Of a stretch of 64,000 nucleotides of DNA, positions 1 to 9,508 are shown piece after piece (position 1 is the first letter of the stretch; each line of letters starts with the position of its first letter). The notes under the pieces were generated by a model. That model saw only the letters and a program-made list of their open reading frames with translations, searched no databases and was not told the origin of the DNA. This DNA is from Trinickia sp. Y13 (lineage in GTDB: Bacteria > Pseudomonadota > Gammaproteobacteria > Burkholderiales > Burkholderiaceae): positions 62,001 to 126,000 of the forward strand of contig NZ_JAKWFK010000016.1 of assembly GCF_029522115.1 (NCBI RefSeq). Direction: 5' to 3'. A program made the position numbers and the translations under genes.

Positions 1-499
1 CCGTCGTGCAAGCCGTGACGATGGCCAGATTCGGCCCCTTCAGGCCGAACCTCATCGACAGATGGCCCGAGATCATGTTGATGATCGACGCCGGCACGAA
101 GAACGGCGAAATGCGCCGCGGACCGCGGTTGAGCAGTTCCGTTTGCGTCACTTCGATCATCGGCAGACCACCGATACCCGAGCCCACCACGACGCCGGAG
201 CGCTCCGCGTTGGCTTCGGTGATTTCGATGCCGCTGTCCTGCATCGCTTGGATGCCGGCCGCCATGCCGTAATGGATGAACGTATCCATGTGGCGGGCTT
301 CCTTGGCAGGCATGTAGTCTTCGACGTTAAAGCCTTTCACTTCACCGGCGAAGCGCGTCGAGAAGTTCGTCGCATCGAACTTCGTGATGGTCGCGATGCC
401 GGATTTGCCGGCGAGCAAATTGGCCCACCCGTCGGCAACATTATTGCCAACAGGCGACACCAGCCCTAAGCCTGTAACAACAACACGGCGACGGCTCAC
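1..499 (-). CDS. fabF: 3-oxoacyl-[ACP] synthase II, N-terminal part
   Basis: Condensing enzyme that elongates acyl-ACP with malonyl-ACP in cytosolic type II fatty-acid synthesis. Only about the first 166 codons are in the window; the 3' end runs off the left edge. The start is GTG at 499, reading [18 protein letters not shown], the usual N-terminus of KAS II. Further on come the thiolase-fold segments [10 protein letters not shown] and [13 protein letters not shown], and the codons just before the edge read IVTACTT, so the catalytic cysteine is included. It follows acpP on the same strand, the normal acpP-fabF order. No ATG candidate lies near 499, so the GTG start is well supported. Confidence 0.96.
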   Translation of the reverse strand, partial: MSRRRVVVTGLGLVSPVGNNVADGWANLLAGKSGIATITKFDATNFSTRFAGEVKGFNVEDYMPAKEARHMDTFIHYGMAAGIQAMQDSGIEITEANAERSGVVVGSGIGGLPMIEVTQTELLNRGPRRISPFFVPASIINMISGHLSMRFGLKGPNLAIVTACTT

Positions 500-532
500 G
501 GTAACCCCTTTTCCATAAATGACAAAAGCAAA

Positions 533-576
533 AGCCACAGCGGCCACAGGAAACCGCCCCTGTGAGCCCTGTGGCT
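533..576 (-). other. nested inverted repeat between acpP and fabF
   Basis: AGCCACAG (533-540) pairs with CTGTGGCT (569-576). Inside this, CACAGG (545-550) pairs with CCTGTG (559-564). The result is a long two-part hairpin in the 158-bp acpP-fabF spacer, with no clear U-tract. It could attenuate transcription or set an mRNA 3' end, so that acpP (needed in large amounts) is expressed above fabF. That role is an inference. Confidence 0.45.
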
Positions 577-657
577 AAGAATTCGGCACCAGCATCGGCA
601 TCCGACGTGAAAACGCGTCAAACGCGGCCAGCGCAAACACGCTAGGCGCGCGAGGCG

Positions 658-897
658 TTATGCCTTGACGTTGGCGCGAGCGTAGTCGATCGCTTGCTGC
701 ACCGTCGTGATCTTTTCCGCTTCCTCGTCCGGAATTTCCATGCCGAACTCGTCTTCCAGCGCCATCACGAGTTCGACCGTGTCGAGCGAGTCCGCACCGA
801 GGTCGTTCACGAACGACGCTTCGTTCTTGATTTCAGCTTCGGCGACGCCCAGTTGTTCCGCGACGATCTTCTTGACGCGCTGTTCGATGTTGTCCAT
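658..897 (-). CDS. acpP: acyl carrier protein
   Basis: A 79-residue acidic carrier protein that holds growing acyl chains on a 4'-phosphopantetheine arm. The attachment motif GADSLD is present, with the modified serine at residue 37. The length and helical pattern ([18 protein letters not shown], then the DSL helix, then [15 protein letters not shown]) match the standard bacterial ACP. A GGAGGG-type ribosome site lies just before the ATG. It lies between fabG upstream and fabF downstream, with spacers of about 143 and 158 bp, which is typical of a gene that often has its own promoter. Confidence 0.98.
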
Positions 898-1040
898 TAC
901 CCCTCCGAGGGAAAAAGTTCAAAATTGCAAGTGCGCGCATTTTATCAGGTTTGCCTGGTCAAAAAGCGCGCCCAACCAAGGTTCAGGCTTCGCGCCGGAA
1001 GCGTTCGGCTACCGCCGGCGCGGATGGTAAACGAAATTCG

Positions 1041-1790
1041 TCAAGACATGTACATCCCGCCGTTCACATGCAACGTCGTGCCCGTGATGTAACCGGCCTG
1101 CGGCGAAGCGAGAAAGGCGACGGCATGGCCGATATCCTCGGGGCTGCCAAGGCGCCCGAGCGGGATTTGCGTCTTGAGTGCGGCCTGTTGTTCCTCGGGC
1201 AGCACCTTCGTCATATCGGTGTCGATGAAGCCCGGCGCCACGCAATTGACCGTGATGTTGCGGCTGCCGATTTCCCGGGCGAGCGCACGCGTCATGCCCG
1301 CCACGCCGGCCTTGGCGGCCGCGTAGTTCGCCTGACCGGCATTGCCGGCCGAGCCGACCACCGACGTGATATTGATGATGCGCCCGCCGCGCGCCTTCAT
1401 CATCGGACGCAGCACCGCGCGCGAGAGGCGAAACACGGCCTTCAAGTTCGTGTCGATCACGGCGTCCCACTCGTCGTCCTTCATGCGCATCGCGAGCTGA
1501 TCGCGCGTGATGCCGGCGTTATTGACGAGCACGTTCAACGCGCCGAATTCTTTGACGACGGTGTCGATGAGGGCATCGATCGCTTGCGCGTCGTTGACCT
1601 GGAGCACGACTCCGCGCCCAGCCAAGCCTTCGGCCGCCAGCGCTTCGGTGATGCCGGCCGCGCCGGCATCGCTCGTGGCCGTGCCGATGACCGTCGCGCC
1701 CTGCCGCGCGAGCACGAGCGCAATCGCCCGGCCGATGCCGCGCGAGGCGCCCGTCACGAGCGCAACTTGTTTATCGAGAGCTTTTTCCAT
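1041..1790 (-). CDS. fabG: 3-oxoacyl-[ACP] reductase
   Basis: NADPH-dependent reductase of 3-ketoacyl-ACP, a short-chain dehydrogenase of 249 residues. The cofactor loop GASRGIG is at residues 14-20, the NAG motif near 91, and the catalytic Ser143, Tyr156 and Lys160 (YAAAK) are all present. An open frame continues 32 codons upstream, but the ATG at 1790 (MEKALDKQVALVTGA) gives the family's normal N-terminus. It lies about 90 bp after fabD on the same strand and belongs to the fabH-fabD-fabG-acpP-fabF unit. Confidence 0.97.
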   Translation of the reverse strand: MEKALDKQVALVTGASRGIGRAIALVLARQGATVIGTATSDAGAAGITEALAAEGLAGRGVVLQVNDAQAIDALIDTVVKEFGALNVLVNNAGITRDQLAMRMKDDEWDAVIDTNLKAVFRLSRAVLRPMMKARGGRIINITSVVGSAGNAGQANYAAAKAGVAGMTRALAREIGSRNITVNCVAPGFIDTDMTKVLPEEQQAALKTQIPLGRLGSPEDIGHAVAFLASPQAGYITGTTLHVNGGMYMS

Positions 1791-1882
1791 GATGGTTCGG
1801 GTGTTCCGCAATGACGCGGCATGTTCGTGCCAATTGCGGTGGTTCTTCGACTCGCCTGACGGCAGGCTCGCAAGCTCGCGCG

Positions 1883-2821
1883 TCAAACGCCGAGCAGCTT
1901 CAAGGTTTCCTCGAGCGACGCCGGATCGGTGATGGCCGCCCCGACGAGATTGCCGTCGATGCGCTTGGTCAAACCGGCCAGCACTTTACCGGGGCCGCAC
2001 TCGATCAGATGCGTGATGCCTTGCTTGGCCATCGCCTGAACGCACTCCACCCAGCGCACGGGCCCGGCGGCCTGGCGCACGAGCGCGTCCTTGATGGCGG
2101 CCGGCTCCGACACGATGGCGACGTCGACATTGTTGACGACGGGAATCTGCGGCACTTTGACGTCGACGCTCGCCAAATACTCGCGCAAGCGGTCGGAAGC
2201 GGGCTGAAGCAGCGAGGAATGAAACGGCGCCGAGACTGGCAGCGGCAACGCACGCTTGGCGCCCTTCGCTTTGGCCAGCTCGCAGGCTTTTTCGACGGCA
2301 GCCTTGTGCCCCGCTATCACGACTTGGGCAGGCGCATTGAAGTTGACCGCTTCCACCACGCCGGCGCTTTCGCGCGCCGCTTCCGCGCACACCGCGCGCA
2401 CCGTATCGTCATCCAGGCCGAGGATAGCCGCCATTGCGCCGACGCCGACCGGCACGGCCGTTTGCATGGCCTGCGCACGAAAGCGCACGAGCGGCACGGC
2501 GTCGCGAAAGGACAGCGCGCCGGCGGCAACGAGCGCCGTGTATTCGCCGAGGCTATGCCCCGCGACGAGGGCCGGCGCGGCCCCGCCGGCCTCGCGCCAG
2601 GCGCGGTACATCGCATAGGCAGCCGTGAGCATGACCGGCTGAGTGTTCGTGGTGAGATTGAGCTCTTCGGCCGGACCTTCGGCAATCAGCTTGCCGATGT
2701 CCTGACCGAGCGCGTCCGAGGCTTCCTGCAGTGTTTCGCGCACGACCGCGCGATCGGAAAACGCATTGAGCATCCCGACCGACTGCGACCCTTGGCCGGG
2801 AAAAACGAACGCAAATTTCAT
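1883..2821 (-). CDS. fabD: malonyl-CoA:ACP transacylase
   Basis: Transfers malonyl groups from CoA to ACP to supply extender units. The protein has 312 residues, as usual for FabD. The nucleophile motif GHSLGEY places Ser90, and the partner histidine is His201 in SAPFHSS. The N-terminal FVFPGQGSQ motif is intact. It is the third gene of the plsX-fabH-fabD-fabG run, 88 bp after fabH, with no sign of decay. Confidence 0.97.
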   Translation of the reverse strand: MKFAFVFPGQGSQSVGMLNAFSDRAVVRETLQEASDALGQDIGKLIAEGPAEELNLTTNTQPVMLTAAYAMYRAWREAGGAAPALVAGHSLGEYTALVAAGALSFRDAVPLVRFRAQAMQTAVPVGVGAMAAILGLDDDTVRAVCAEAARESAGVVEAVNFNAPAQVVIAGHKAAVEKACELAKAKGAKRALPLPVSAPFHSSLLQPASDRLREYLASVDVKVPQIPVVNNVDVAIVSEPAAIKDALVRQAAGPVRWVECVQAMAKQGITHLIECGPGKVLAGLTKRIDGNLVGAAITDPASLEETLKLLGV

Positions 2822-2909
2822 ATCGTCCCCAAAATGTGAGCTGGTTGGCGCAAGCGGCGCGCACGGCCGCTCCGGCCGACGGCCGGACGCGGCGCCCGCT
2901 CGCTGCCGA

Positions 2910-3899
2910 TCAGTAGCGGATGACCGAGGCGCCCCAGGTGAAGCCGCCGCCGACGCCTTCGATGAGCACGTTCTGGCCGCGCTTGATGCGTCCGTCGCGC
3001 ACGGCGACGTCGAGCGCGAGCGGGATCGAGGCCGCCGACGTATTGCCGTGTTCGCCGACCGTGACGATCATGCGTTCTTGCGGCACGCCGAGCTTGCGGC
3101 AGGTGTGCGACATGATACGGATATTGGCTTGGTGCGGAATAAGCCAATCGACCTGGTCGGCCGGCATATCGGCTTTATGGAGCGCTTCGACCGCGACCTT
3201 CTCCAGCACGTTGACGGCCAGTTTGAAGACCGCTTGCCCATCCATATGAAGGAACGCGCTACCCGCGACGACCCCGCCGTTGACGTGGCCCGGCGTGCAA
3301 AGAATGTTGGCGTAGCTGCCATCCGCGTGGAGCGCGCTCGCGAGCACCCCCGGCTCATCGGACGCTTGCAGAATCACGGCGCCCGCGCCGTCGCCGAACA
3401 ATACGCAGGTGGTGCGATCGTTGAAATCGAGAATGCGCGAGAAGGTCTCTGCGCCGACGATCAGGGCCGTGCGATGCTGCCCGCTGCGAATCAGGGCGTC
3501 GGCGGTCGCAACCGCATAGACGAAGCCCGAGCATACGGCCTGCATGTCGAACGCGGCGCCGCCATTCTTGATTTGCAGTTTGTCCTGCAACAAGCAAGCG
3601 GTGCTCGGAAACACGAAATCGGGCGTGGAAGTGGCGACGATGATCAAATCGATGGCTTGAGGATCGATGTTGGCCGCTTCGATGGCGCGCTGCGCCGCGG
3701 CGAGCGCGAGTTCGCTCGTCGTCACATCTGGGTCGGCGAAATGCCGCGCGTGAATGCCCGTGCGCGCGACGATCCATTCGTCGCTGGTCTCGATGCCGCG
3801 CTCGGCGAGCCGATCCGCGAGCGCTTGATTCGTAACGCGGGTGGGCGGCAGGTAGCTGCCGGTGCCGAGCACGCGCGAGTAAATAGTCGATTGAGCCAT
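2910..3899 (-). CDS. fabH: 3-oxoacyl-[ACP] synthase III
   Basis: Starts fatty-acid synthesis by condensing acetyl-CoA with malonyl-ACP. The protein has 329 residues with the KAS III triad Cys123 (AVCSGFVY), His256 (IPHQANIRI) and Asn286 ([10 protein letters not shown]). The start ATG at 3899 directly abuts the plsX stop, so the two genes are almost certainly transcribed together and probably translationally coupled. Confidence 0.97.
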   Translation of the reverse strand: MAQSTIYSRVLGTGSYLPPTRVTNQALADRLAERGIETSDEWIVARTGIHARHFADPDVTTSELALAAAQRAIEAANIDPQAIDLIIVATSTPDFVFPSTACLLQDKLQIKNGGAAFDMQAVCSGFVYAVATADALIRSGQHRTALIVGAETFSRILDFNDRTTCVLFGDGAGAVILQASDEPGVLASALHADGSYANILCTPGHVNGGVVAGSAFLHMDGQAVFKLAVNVLEKVAVEALHKADMPADQVDWLIPHQANIRIMSHTCRKLGVPQERMIVTVGEHGNTSAASIPLALDVAVRDGRIKRGQNVLIEGVGGGFTWGASVIRY

Positions 3900-5003
3900 T
3901 TATGCTTTCGGAGATACCGCGGCGAAAGGCTCGGCCGGACGGCCGGCGAGATTCGCGTGACCGGCGCCGCCCGCATCCCGCGCTACTTGCGCGAGCGGGG
4001 CCGCATTTTCTTGCATCGCTCGCGCCAGGCGTTCGAGGACGCCATTTTTGACGGCATCATACCCGCGTTTGATGGCCCACTCAAACGCATAGGCATCGGC
4101 CGAACCGTGGCTCTTGATCACGAGCCCCCGCAAACCGAGCAACGCCGCACCGTTGTACTGGCGATGATCGACGCGCTTCTTGAAGCGCATCAACACAGGC
4201 ATCGCCAGCAAGGCCATCAGCTTGGTCAGCACAGAGCGGCCGAACTCTTCGCGAATGATCTCGGAGAGCATCTGCGCCAAACCTTCCGATGTTTTGAGCG
4301 CAACGTTGCCGACGAAGCCGTCGCACACGATGACGTCGACGGTGCCCTTGTAGATATCGTTGCCTTCGACGTTACCGCGGAAATTGAGCGTGCTCGCGCG
4401 CAACAGCTCGCCTGCGCGCTTGATGGTCTCGTTGCCTTTGATGACTTCTTCGCCGATGTTCAACAGCCCGATCGTGGGGCGATCCTTGCCCTCGAGCGCG
4501 GAGACGAGCGCATGCCCCATCTCGGCGAACTGCAGCAAATGCTGCGGCTCGCAATCGACGTTCGCGCCGAGATCGAGCATCATCGTGTAGCCGCGCGAAT
4601 TGGGCAGCGGCGAGGCGATCGCCGGCCGCTCGATACCGGAGAGCGTCTTGAGCACGTAACGCGACACGGCCATCAGCGCGCCGGTGTTGCCCGCCGAAAT
4701 GCACGCCTGCGCCGCCTCGTCCTTGACGAGGTTCAGCGCAACGCGCATCGACGAATCCTTCTTTTTGCGCAATGCGACTTCGACCGGATCGTCCATGGCG
4801 ACCACCTCGGACGCCGGCACGACCGTCAGCGCTCGCTCATCGAGCGCTTTGCACTTCTTCAGTTGAGCACGAATCGGAGCTTCGAGGCCGACCAGCATCA
4901 GCTCGGCGTCGGCATGCGAACGAACGAAGCTGACGGCAGCGGGAACGGTCACGGCCGGGCCGTGGTCGCCTCCCATGCAATCTATCGTGAGCTTTATGGT
5001 CAT
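3900..5003 (-). CDS. plsX: phosphate acyltransferase PlsX
   Basis: Makes acyl-phosphate from acyl-ACP, the first step toward phosphatidic acid by the PlsX-PlsY route; a peripheral membrane enzyme. The frame is open for 68 codons upstream, but the ATG at 5003 gives [16 protein letters not shown], the conserved PlsX N-terminus, and a normal length of 367 residues. Further family segments include [14 protein letters not shown] and [16 protein letters not shown]. It is followed directly by fabH. The 382 bp upstream contain a hairpin terminator, so plsX may have its own promoter apart from rpmF. Confidence 0.95.
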   Translation of the reverse strand: MTIKLTIDCMGGDHGPAVTVPAAVSFVRSHADAELMLVGLEAPIRAQLKKCKALDERALTVVPASEVVAMDDPVEVALRKKKDSSMRVALNLVKDEAAQACISAGNTGALMAVSRYVLKTLSGIERPAIASPLPNSRGYTMMLDLGANVDCEPQHLLQFAEMGHALVSALEGKDRPTIGLLNIGEEVIKGNETIKRAGELLRASTLNFRGNVEGNDIYKGTVDVIVCDGFVGNVALKTSEGLAQMLSEIIREEFGRSVLTKLMALLAMPVLMRFKKRVDHRQYNGAALLGLRGLVIKSHGSADAYAFEWAIKRGYDAVKNGVLERLARAMQENAAPLAQVARDAGGAGHANLAGRPAEPFAAVSPKA

Positions 5004-5273
5004 GGACTGCGACGAATGTTCAGGCGCTGTGCATAAGGCCGGAGCCAGCGCTGACCCGCTGGTTCCAGTCCGAGGCACAGCATGGGACCGGAGTAAGCGC
5101 GCCGCGGCGCGCCGAATCAGGGGCCGAGGCGCCCTGCCGGCTGCGACCGGAGCACCTGCTTGCGCTTGCAATGCCGCGAAGCATGGGATCTGTGCAAGCC
5201 AAAGCACGAAGGCCCGCCCAGCTCGAAGCGCGGACCCGGAACGAGGCCCCGATGCACGAACTCTGGCCGACGC

Positions 5274-5302
5274 AAAAAAGCGGCAGTTGAATGCCGCCTT
5301 TT
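5274..5302 (-). terminator. hairpin terminator between rpmF and plsX
   Basis: Read on the minus strand, GCGGCA - loop - TGCCGC is followed by TTTTTT, and the other strand also ends in a T run, so it could work in both directions. It sits 84 bp after the rpmF stop and would end or attenuate the yceD-rpmF transcript. The rest of the 382-bp rpmF-plsX spacer (5004-5385) shows no gene; it probably carries a plsX promoter that I could not pin down. Confidence 0.75.
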
Positions 5303-5385
5303 TCTGCTCGAGCCGGAAGGATGCCCAGCAAGCTGCGTGTCGCGCACAGATCCACCGGATTCGGCGGCGCCGCGCGCCGATGCAC

Positions 5386-5565
5386 TTAGTCGTTCTTCGT
5401 CTTAACGACTTTCTTGCCGCGATAGTAGCCGTTCGGGCTGATGTGGTGACGCATATGCACTTCGCCCGTGCTCGGCTCGACTGCGAGCGGCGTCGTGGCC
5501 AGGAAATCGTGCGAGCGGTGCATGCCGCGCTTGGACGGCGACTTCTTGTTTTGCTGGACTGCCAT
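5386..5565 (-). CDS. rpmF: 50S ribosomal protein L32
   Basis: A 59-residue large-subunit protein. The start is the ATG at 5565 ([20 protein letters not shown]), preceded by AGGAG at ideal spacing; the longer upstream frame is ignored. It is basic and lysine-rich, with the conserved [16 protein letters not shown] segment. No zinc cysteine pairs are seen, as in the cysteine-free L32 class. It is the second gene after yceD, the usual arrangement upstream of the fab genes. Confidence 0.97.
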   Translation of the reverse strand: MAVQQNKKSPSKRGMHRSHDFLATTPLAVEPSTGEVHMRHHISPNGYYRGKKVVKTKND

Positions 5566-5664
5566 GGTAACTCCTAAAAATTTTCGGGATTCTAACACAG
5601 CCCGATCGGCGTAACGCCAGTGGCCAAACGGCCCGCGCGCCGCATCGTGCTACTCATGCAACGA

Positions 5665-6354
5665 TCAATGTTTCTTGCCGCCGTCACCGCCCTCGCCGCC
5701 GTCGCCGCGTTTGAGCGCTTCCAGCGCGGCGAACGGATTGGGCTTGCCGGCGTCGTCGCCCGGCTGCGCACCGCCCGGCGATTGCAGCTCGTCCCCGTCC
5801 CCATCTTCGCCTTCGGCCAGGTCGACCGCATACTCGCCGGCCGCGCCCGAGACGAGACTCTCGTGCACCTCAGGACAGAGCTCGTGCTTCGGCACGAGCG
5901 GCAACGACAACAGCAACTCTTCCTCGATTAGTTCGACGAGATCGAATTGGCGCGAACCGACGATCACATCGAGCTCCTCCTCGTCGAGGGGAAATTCCTC
6001 GGCTTGCGCTTCGGTCGCCACGATTCGGTACGCCGCCTCGATGTCGAACGGCTGCTCGTAAGGCGCGAGACAGCGCTGACATTCGAGCCAGGCCGCGCCG
6101 TGCAGCGCTAGCCTCAAATAAGGCTGCGCCGCCTCGGTGCCGTCGTCTTGCAACTCCGGCTGCGTCGAGCCTTCCGCCTGCCACGTAAATAACGTGTCGC
6201 GATCTGGCGCGCCCGCCGGGACTTCGTTTAACATGCGCGGCAGTTGCGAGAGACGTACCGCACCGGCGGCCTGGCGGCCGCTGCGCGCAAATTCGAACAC
6301 GTCGAACGCATGCGGATCGATCAGCCCGCTAGCCTTGCCGGAATGTTGGGACAT
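5665..6354 (-). CDS. yceD: YceD family protein (DUF177)
   Basis: A 229-residue acidic cytosolic protein of the DUF177/YceD family, whose members are linked to 23S rRNA accumulation and are nearly always encoded before rpmF. The family core ECQRCLAPYEQPF is at about residues 95-107, and an acidic stretch (EEFPLDEEELDVIVG) follows. The C-terminal 30 residues are low-complexity (Gly, Asp, Lys) and probably disordered. A strong sigma-70 promoter lies about 160 bp upstream, so this gene most likely heads the yceD-rpmF transcript. Confidence 0.88.
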   Translation of the reverse strand: MSQHSGKASGLIDPHAFDVFEFARSGRQAAGAVRLSQLPRMLNEVPAGAPDRDTLFTWQAEGSTQPELQDDGTEAAQPYLRLALHGAAWLECQRCLAPYEQPFDIEAAYRIVATEAQAEEFPLDEEELDVIVGSRQFDLVELIEEELLLSLPLVPKHELCPEVHESLVSGAAGEYAVDLAEGEDGDGDELQSPGGAQPGDDAGKPNPFAALEALKRGDGGEGGDGGKKH

Positions 6355-6517
6355 ATTGACTCCTCGCTCCGCTCCAGCAGCCGGTTGCAGGCCGACCGAG
6401 ACCGACCCAGACGGATCGTTTCGCCGGCAACGGTGTTTGCCTATCGCCGCTCGGCCCGCCGCGGCTCACAGCCTTGGGGCTCGGCCCGTTTGCCGATCCG
6501 GCCATGAAAAGCCCGAC

Positions 6518-6546
6518 ACTATATTCGATTTACCGTTATCAGTCAA
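6518..6546 (-). promoter_or_regulatory. sigma-70 promoter for yceD-rpmF
   Basis: On the minus strand, TTGACT (6546-6541) and TATAGT (6523-6518) are separated by exactly 17 bp. Each box differs from consensus at one position. Transcription would start near 6511 and give a leader of roughly 157 nt before yceD. Confidence 0.8.
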
Positions 6547-6621
6547 TCACTTAAATGATCCGACGCGAACCGCAGCGCCCCACTCGCCGGTTCGCCCCCG
6601 CCCTCGTTCCCGCGTACGCCC

Positions 6622-7239
6622 ATGCTCGATTCCCGCACCCAGCCCTGCCGGCTGATTCTCGCCTCCAGTTCGCCCTATCGCCGTTCGCTGCTCGAGCGAT
6701 TGCGCATCCCGTTCGACGTCTGCGTGCCGGACGTGGATGAAACGCCGCACCCCGGCGAAACGCCTGCCGATACGGCGCTTCGACTCGCGCAAGCAAAGGC
6801 GCGGGCGGTCGCCGCACGCGAGGCGGCCGAACCCGTGCTCGTCATCGGCTCCGATCAGGTGGCCACTTTCGACGGCTTGCAGATCGGCAAGCCCGGCACG
6901 CACGAAAAAGCGTTGCAGCAACTGCGCGCCATGCGCAACCGCATCGTCGAATTCCATAGCGCGTTGTGCCTGTTCGATAGCGCCTGCGGCCTAGCGCAAA
7001 CGGAGGACGTCGTTACGCGCGTGCGCTTTCGCGATCTGCCCGATGCCGAGCTCGACGCCTACTTGCGCGCCGAAACGCCCTACGACGTGGCGGGCAGCGC
7101 CAAATCCGAGGGCTTGGGCATCGCGCTGCTCGACGAGATCGAATCGAACGATCCGACTGCGCTGGTCGGCCTGCCGCTGATCGCGCTCACGCGCATGCTC
7201 CGGGCGGCCGGCTATCCGCTGCTGGGAGGCGCGCGATGA
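6622..7239 (+). CDS. Maf-like nucleotide pyrophosphatase (YceF type)
   Basis: A 205-residue Maf/YceF family house-cleaning enzyme that hydrolyses non-canonical nucleoside triphosphates; YceF acts on 7-methyl-GTP. The N-terminal LILASSSPYRRSLLERL is the family signature. It is followed by the acidic VPDVDETP, the SDQVATFDG motif with its catalytic aspartate, and AGSAKSEGLG near the C-terminus. The gene is divergent from yceD, the usual place for the YceF subtype in proteobacteria. Its stop overlaps the next gene's start by 4 bp (ATGA), so the two are coupled. Confidence 0.88.
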   Translation: MLDSRTQPCRLILASSSPYRRSLLERLRIPFDVCVPDVDETPHPGETPADTALRLAQAKARAVAAREAAEPVLVIGSDQVATFDGLQIGKPGTHEKALQQLRAMRNRIVEFHSALCLFDSACGLAQTEDVVTRVRFRDLPDAELDAYLRAETPYDVAGSAKSEGLGIALLDEIESNDPTALVGLPLIALTRMLRAAGYPLLGGAR

Positions 7240-7958
7240 GCGGCGTGCTCTATTTGATTCCGAACGCGCTGGGCGAAGGCGACGCCGCGGCGCTCGCGAC
7301 TGTGCTACCCGCTAGCGTCATGGCGCGTGCGGCGTCTCTCGGTTATTTCGTCGGCGAGAACGCGAAGAGCACGCGCGCGTTTCTCAAACGCGTCGGCGTC
7401 GCTCGGCCAATTCAAGAGATCGACATTCGCGAGCTGAACGTCAACACGCCGCCCGCCGAAATCAAGGCGCTGCTCGCGCCGATCTTGGCCGGCGCCGACG
7501 GCGGGCTCGTCTCCGAGGCCGGCTGCCCCGCGGTGGCGGACCCGGGCGCGTTACTCGTGCGCCGCGCGCACGAGCACGGGGTCAAGGTCGTGCCGCTCGT
7601 GGGACCGAGTTCGATTCTGCTGGCCCTGATGGCGTCGGGCCTCGACGGCCAAAGGTTCGCATTTCACGGCTACCTGCCCGTCGACCCGGCCGAACGGACG
7701 AAGACTTTGCGCGAGCTGGAACAACGCTCGCGCAAAGGACGGGAAACCCAGATCTTCATCGAGACGCCGTACCGCAATCGCACTTTGCTCGACGCGCTCG
7801 TCGCCACCTGCGCGCCCTCGACACTGCTTACTGTGGCCGTCGATCTGACGTTGGAGTCGGAGCGAATCGCCACCCGCACGACCAGCGATTGGAAGAAACA
7901 CGCCAGCGCATTCGACATGCACAAACGCCCGGCAATCTTCTTGATATTGGCGAACTGA
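7236..7958 (+). CDS. SAM-dependent methyltransferase, tetrapyrrole-methylase/RsmI family
   Basis: A 240-residue protein of the tetrapyrrole (corrin/porphyrin) methylase fold, related to RsmI, the 16S rRNA C1402 2'-O-methyltransferase. Family segments are GLVSEAGCPAVADPG, VVPLVGPSSILLALMASG and FHGYLPVD. It is shorter than true RsmI and lacks the typical C-terminal part, so it looks like the RsmI paralogue common in Burkholderiaceae whose substrate I do not know. It is coupled to the Maf gene by a 4-bp overlap. Confidence 0.82.
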   Translation: MSGVLYLIPNALGEGDAAALATVLPASVMARAASLGYFVGENAKSTRAFLKRVGVARPIQEIDIRELNVNTPPAEIKALLAPILAGADGGLVSEAGCPAVADPGALLVRRAHEHGVKVVPLVGPSSILLALMASGLDGQRFAFHGYLPVDPAERTKTLRELEQRSRKGRETQIFIETPYRNRTLLDALVATCAPSTLLTVAVDLTLESERIATRTTSDWKKHASAFDMHKRPAIFLILAN

Positions 7959-8053
7959 GGCCAACGGGCGGGGCGCCCGGCGCCAACCGCTTTCGGTGGC
8001 GAGAAGGCGGAGCGCACCGGGGGCATGGGCGCAACGATGCGCGTCCGGCCGCA

Positions 8054-9064
8054 TCAATGCAGGGTCACCCCGCCAAGGGCGAGCGCACGGACAGCGCCCG
8101 CACCCACCGCCGCGCCGAATTTGCGCGCGATGCGATCGGAAATGCTCTCTTTCTCCGTATAGTCGACGATGTCCGGCGCCTTGATTACGTCGCGCGCCAC
8201 GTAGCCGGTATCGCCGAAACCGTCGGCAAGCCCGAGCTGGACGCTCTTCTCACCGGTCCAGAACAGACCCGAAAAGAGGTCCGGCGTTTCGTGCAACCGC
8301 TTGCCGCGGCCCTGCCGGACCGCATCGATGAATTGCTGGTGGATTTCGTCGAGCATCGCCTGCGCGTGCGCGTCCATGGCCGGCGTCTCGGGCGAGAACG
8401 GATCGAAGAAGCCCTTGTTCGCGCCCGAGGTGTGCAACCGCCGCTGGATGCCGAGCTTGTCCATGAGGCCCGTGAAGCCGAAGCCGTCCATCAGCACGCC
8501 GATCGAACCGACGATGCTCGCTCGGTCGACGTAGATCTTGTCGGCCGCGGCGGCGACGTAATAGCCGCCCGACGCGCACATGTCGCCCACCACGACGTAC
8601 AACGGCTTGGCCGGGTATTTCGCGCGCAGCCGGCGAATTTCGGCGTTGATGATGCCAGCCTGCACGGGGGAGCCACCCGGGCTGTTGATATAAAGAACCA
8701 CCCCGGCGGAATCGGCATCGGCAAATGCCCGCCGCAGCGAGCGATCGATGTCTTTGGCGTTCGCGTTCTTATCGGCCGCGATTTCGCCTTCGAGTGAAAC
8801 GAGGGCCGTATGCCGCCCCGTGGCCGCAACCTTCTCGTGCGACACGCTGAACAGGCTGGCAACGATCAACAGCGCGACAGCGAGAAACACGAACCGAAAG
8901 AAAATCTTCCAGCGGCGGGCGGCCCGTTGCTCGGTGATGGCGGCAAGCGCGATGCGCTCCAACGCCGCGCGTTCCCAATGCGGCTCGCGCGTAGCGGCGC
9001 TCGCGCCGGGCTGCTGATGCGGTTCGGAAGGTTGCTGCGATTCAGGCGTGTACTGATCGGCCAT
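8054..9064 (-). CDS. sppA: signal peptide peptidase A, S49 family
   Basis: A 336-residue single-domain SppA-type serine protease that degrades cleaved signal peptides in the inner membrane. An N-terminal cytosolic segment leads into one membrane span (FFRFVFLAVALLIVASLFSV, about residues 55-74). The catalytic domain carries GGSPVQAG, the Ser motif CASGGYYVA, and DKIYVDRASIVGSIGV. This is the short form of the family, not the double-length E. coli type. It is last in a minus-strand operon with rluC, a HAD phosphatase and a Rieske protein, 42 bp after the Rieske gene. Confidence 0.93.
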   Translation of the reverse strand: MADQYTPESQQPSEPHQQPGASAATREPHWERAALERIALAAITEQRAARRWKIFFRFVFLAVALLIVASLFSVSHEKVAATGRHTALVSLEGEIAADKNANAKDIDRSLRRAFADADSAGVVLYINSPGGSPVQAGIINAEIRRLRAKYPAKPLYVVVGDMCASGGYYVAAAADKIYVDRASIVGSIGVLMDGFGFTGLMDKLGIQRRLHTSGANKGFFDPFSPETPAMDAHAQAMLDEIHQQFIDAVRQGRGKRLHETPDLFSGLFWTGEKSVQLGLADGFGDTGYVARDVIKAPDIVDYTEKESISDRIARKFGAAVGAGAVRALALGGVTLH

Positions 9065-9106
9065 GGACTCTCGGTCTTCGTCGTTATCTGAAAAATTTGG
9101 GCGAAC

Positions 9107-9508
9107 TCACTCGGCGCTCGGCGCCGCCGGGTATAAATCATCCTCGGGTAGCCAAAACACCGCGCGCCCCTCAGGCGTGTCGCGCTCTTGCACTTGCACG
9201 GGCCGCAAGCGCGCGCCACGGCAAGGCCCGCCGACGCAACGACCGCTCTCGGGAGCATAAATCGCGCCATGAGTCGCGCACATCAAGTATAAGCCAGACG
9301 AATCGAAGAACTGGCCCTCGACCCAGTCGAGCTCCATCGGCACGTGCGCGCATCGGTTCAGGTACCCGTGCACCTGCCCGTCGTAGCGGATGAAGAACAC
9401 GACGGCGTCGCCGTTCAAATAGCGCGCCGCGCGGCGCACGCCGGAGCCGCCGTCGACGAGTTCGTCGGCAGCGCAGACGCGCACGGCCTGCCGCTCTGCG
9501 CCGCTCAT
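9107..9508 (-). CDS. Rieske [2Fe-2S] ferredoxin-like protein
   Basis: A 133-residue small Rieske protein. The two cluster motifs are C-A-H at about residues 60-62 (NRCAHVPMELDW) and C-A-T-H (LMCATHGAIY) about 22 residues later, giving the two Cys and two His ligands. There is no signal peptide or transmembrane segment, so it is a soluble electron carrier of unknown partner. The ATG at 9508 overlaps the HAD stop as ATGA; this is preferred over an ATG six codons upstream because it gives the usual coupled start. Confidence 0.85.
   Translation of the reverse strand: MSGAERQAVRVCAADELVDGGSGVRRAARYLNGDAVVFFIRYDGQVHGYLNRCAHVPMELDWVEGQFFDSSGLYLMCATHGAIYAPESGRCVGGPCRGARLRPVQVQERDTPEGRAVFWLPEDDLYPAAPSAE

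Noticed and set aside
2766-5036. A 756-codon plus-strand frame across fabH and plsX.
   Set aside because: It is a shadow of two well-identified genes and is rich in Arg and Asp with no domain.
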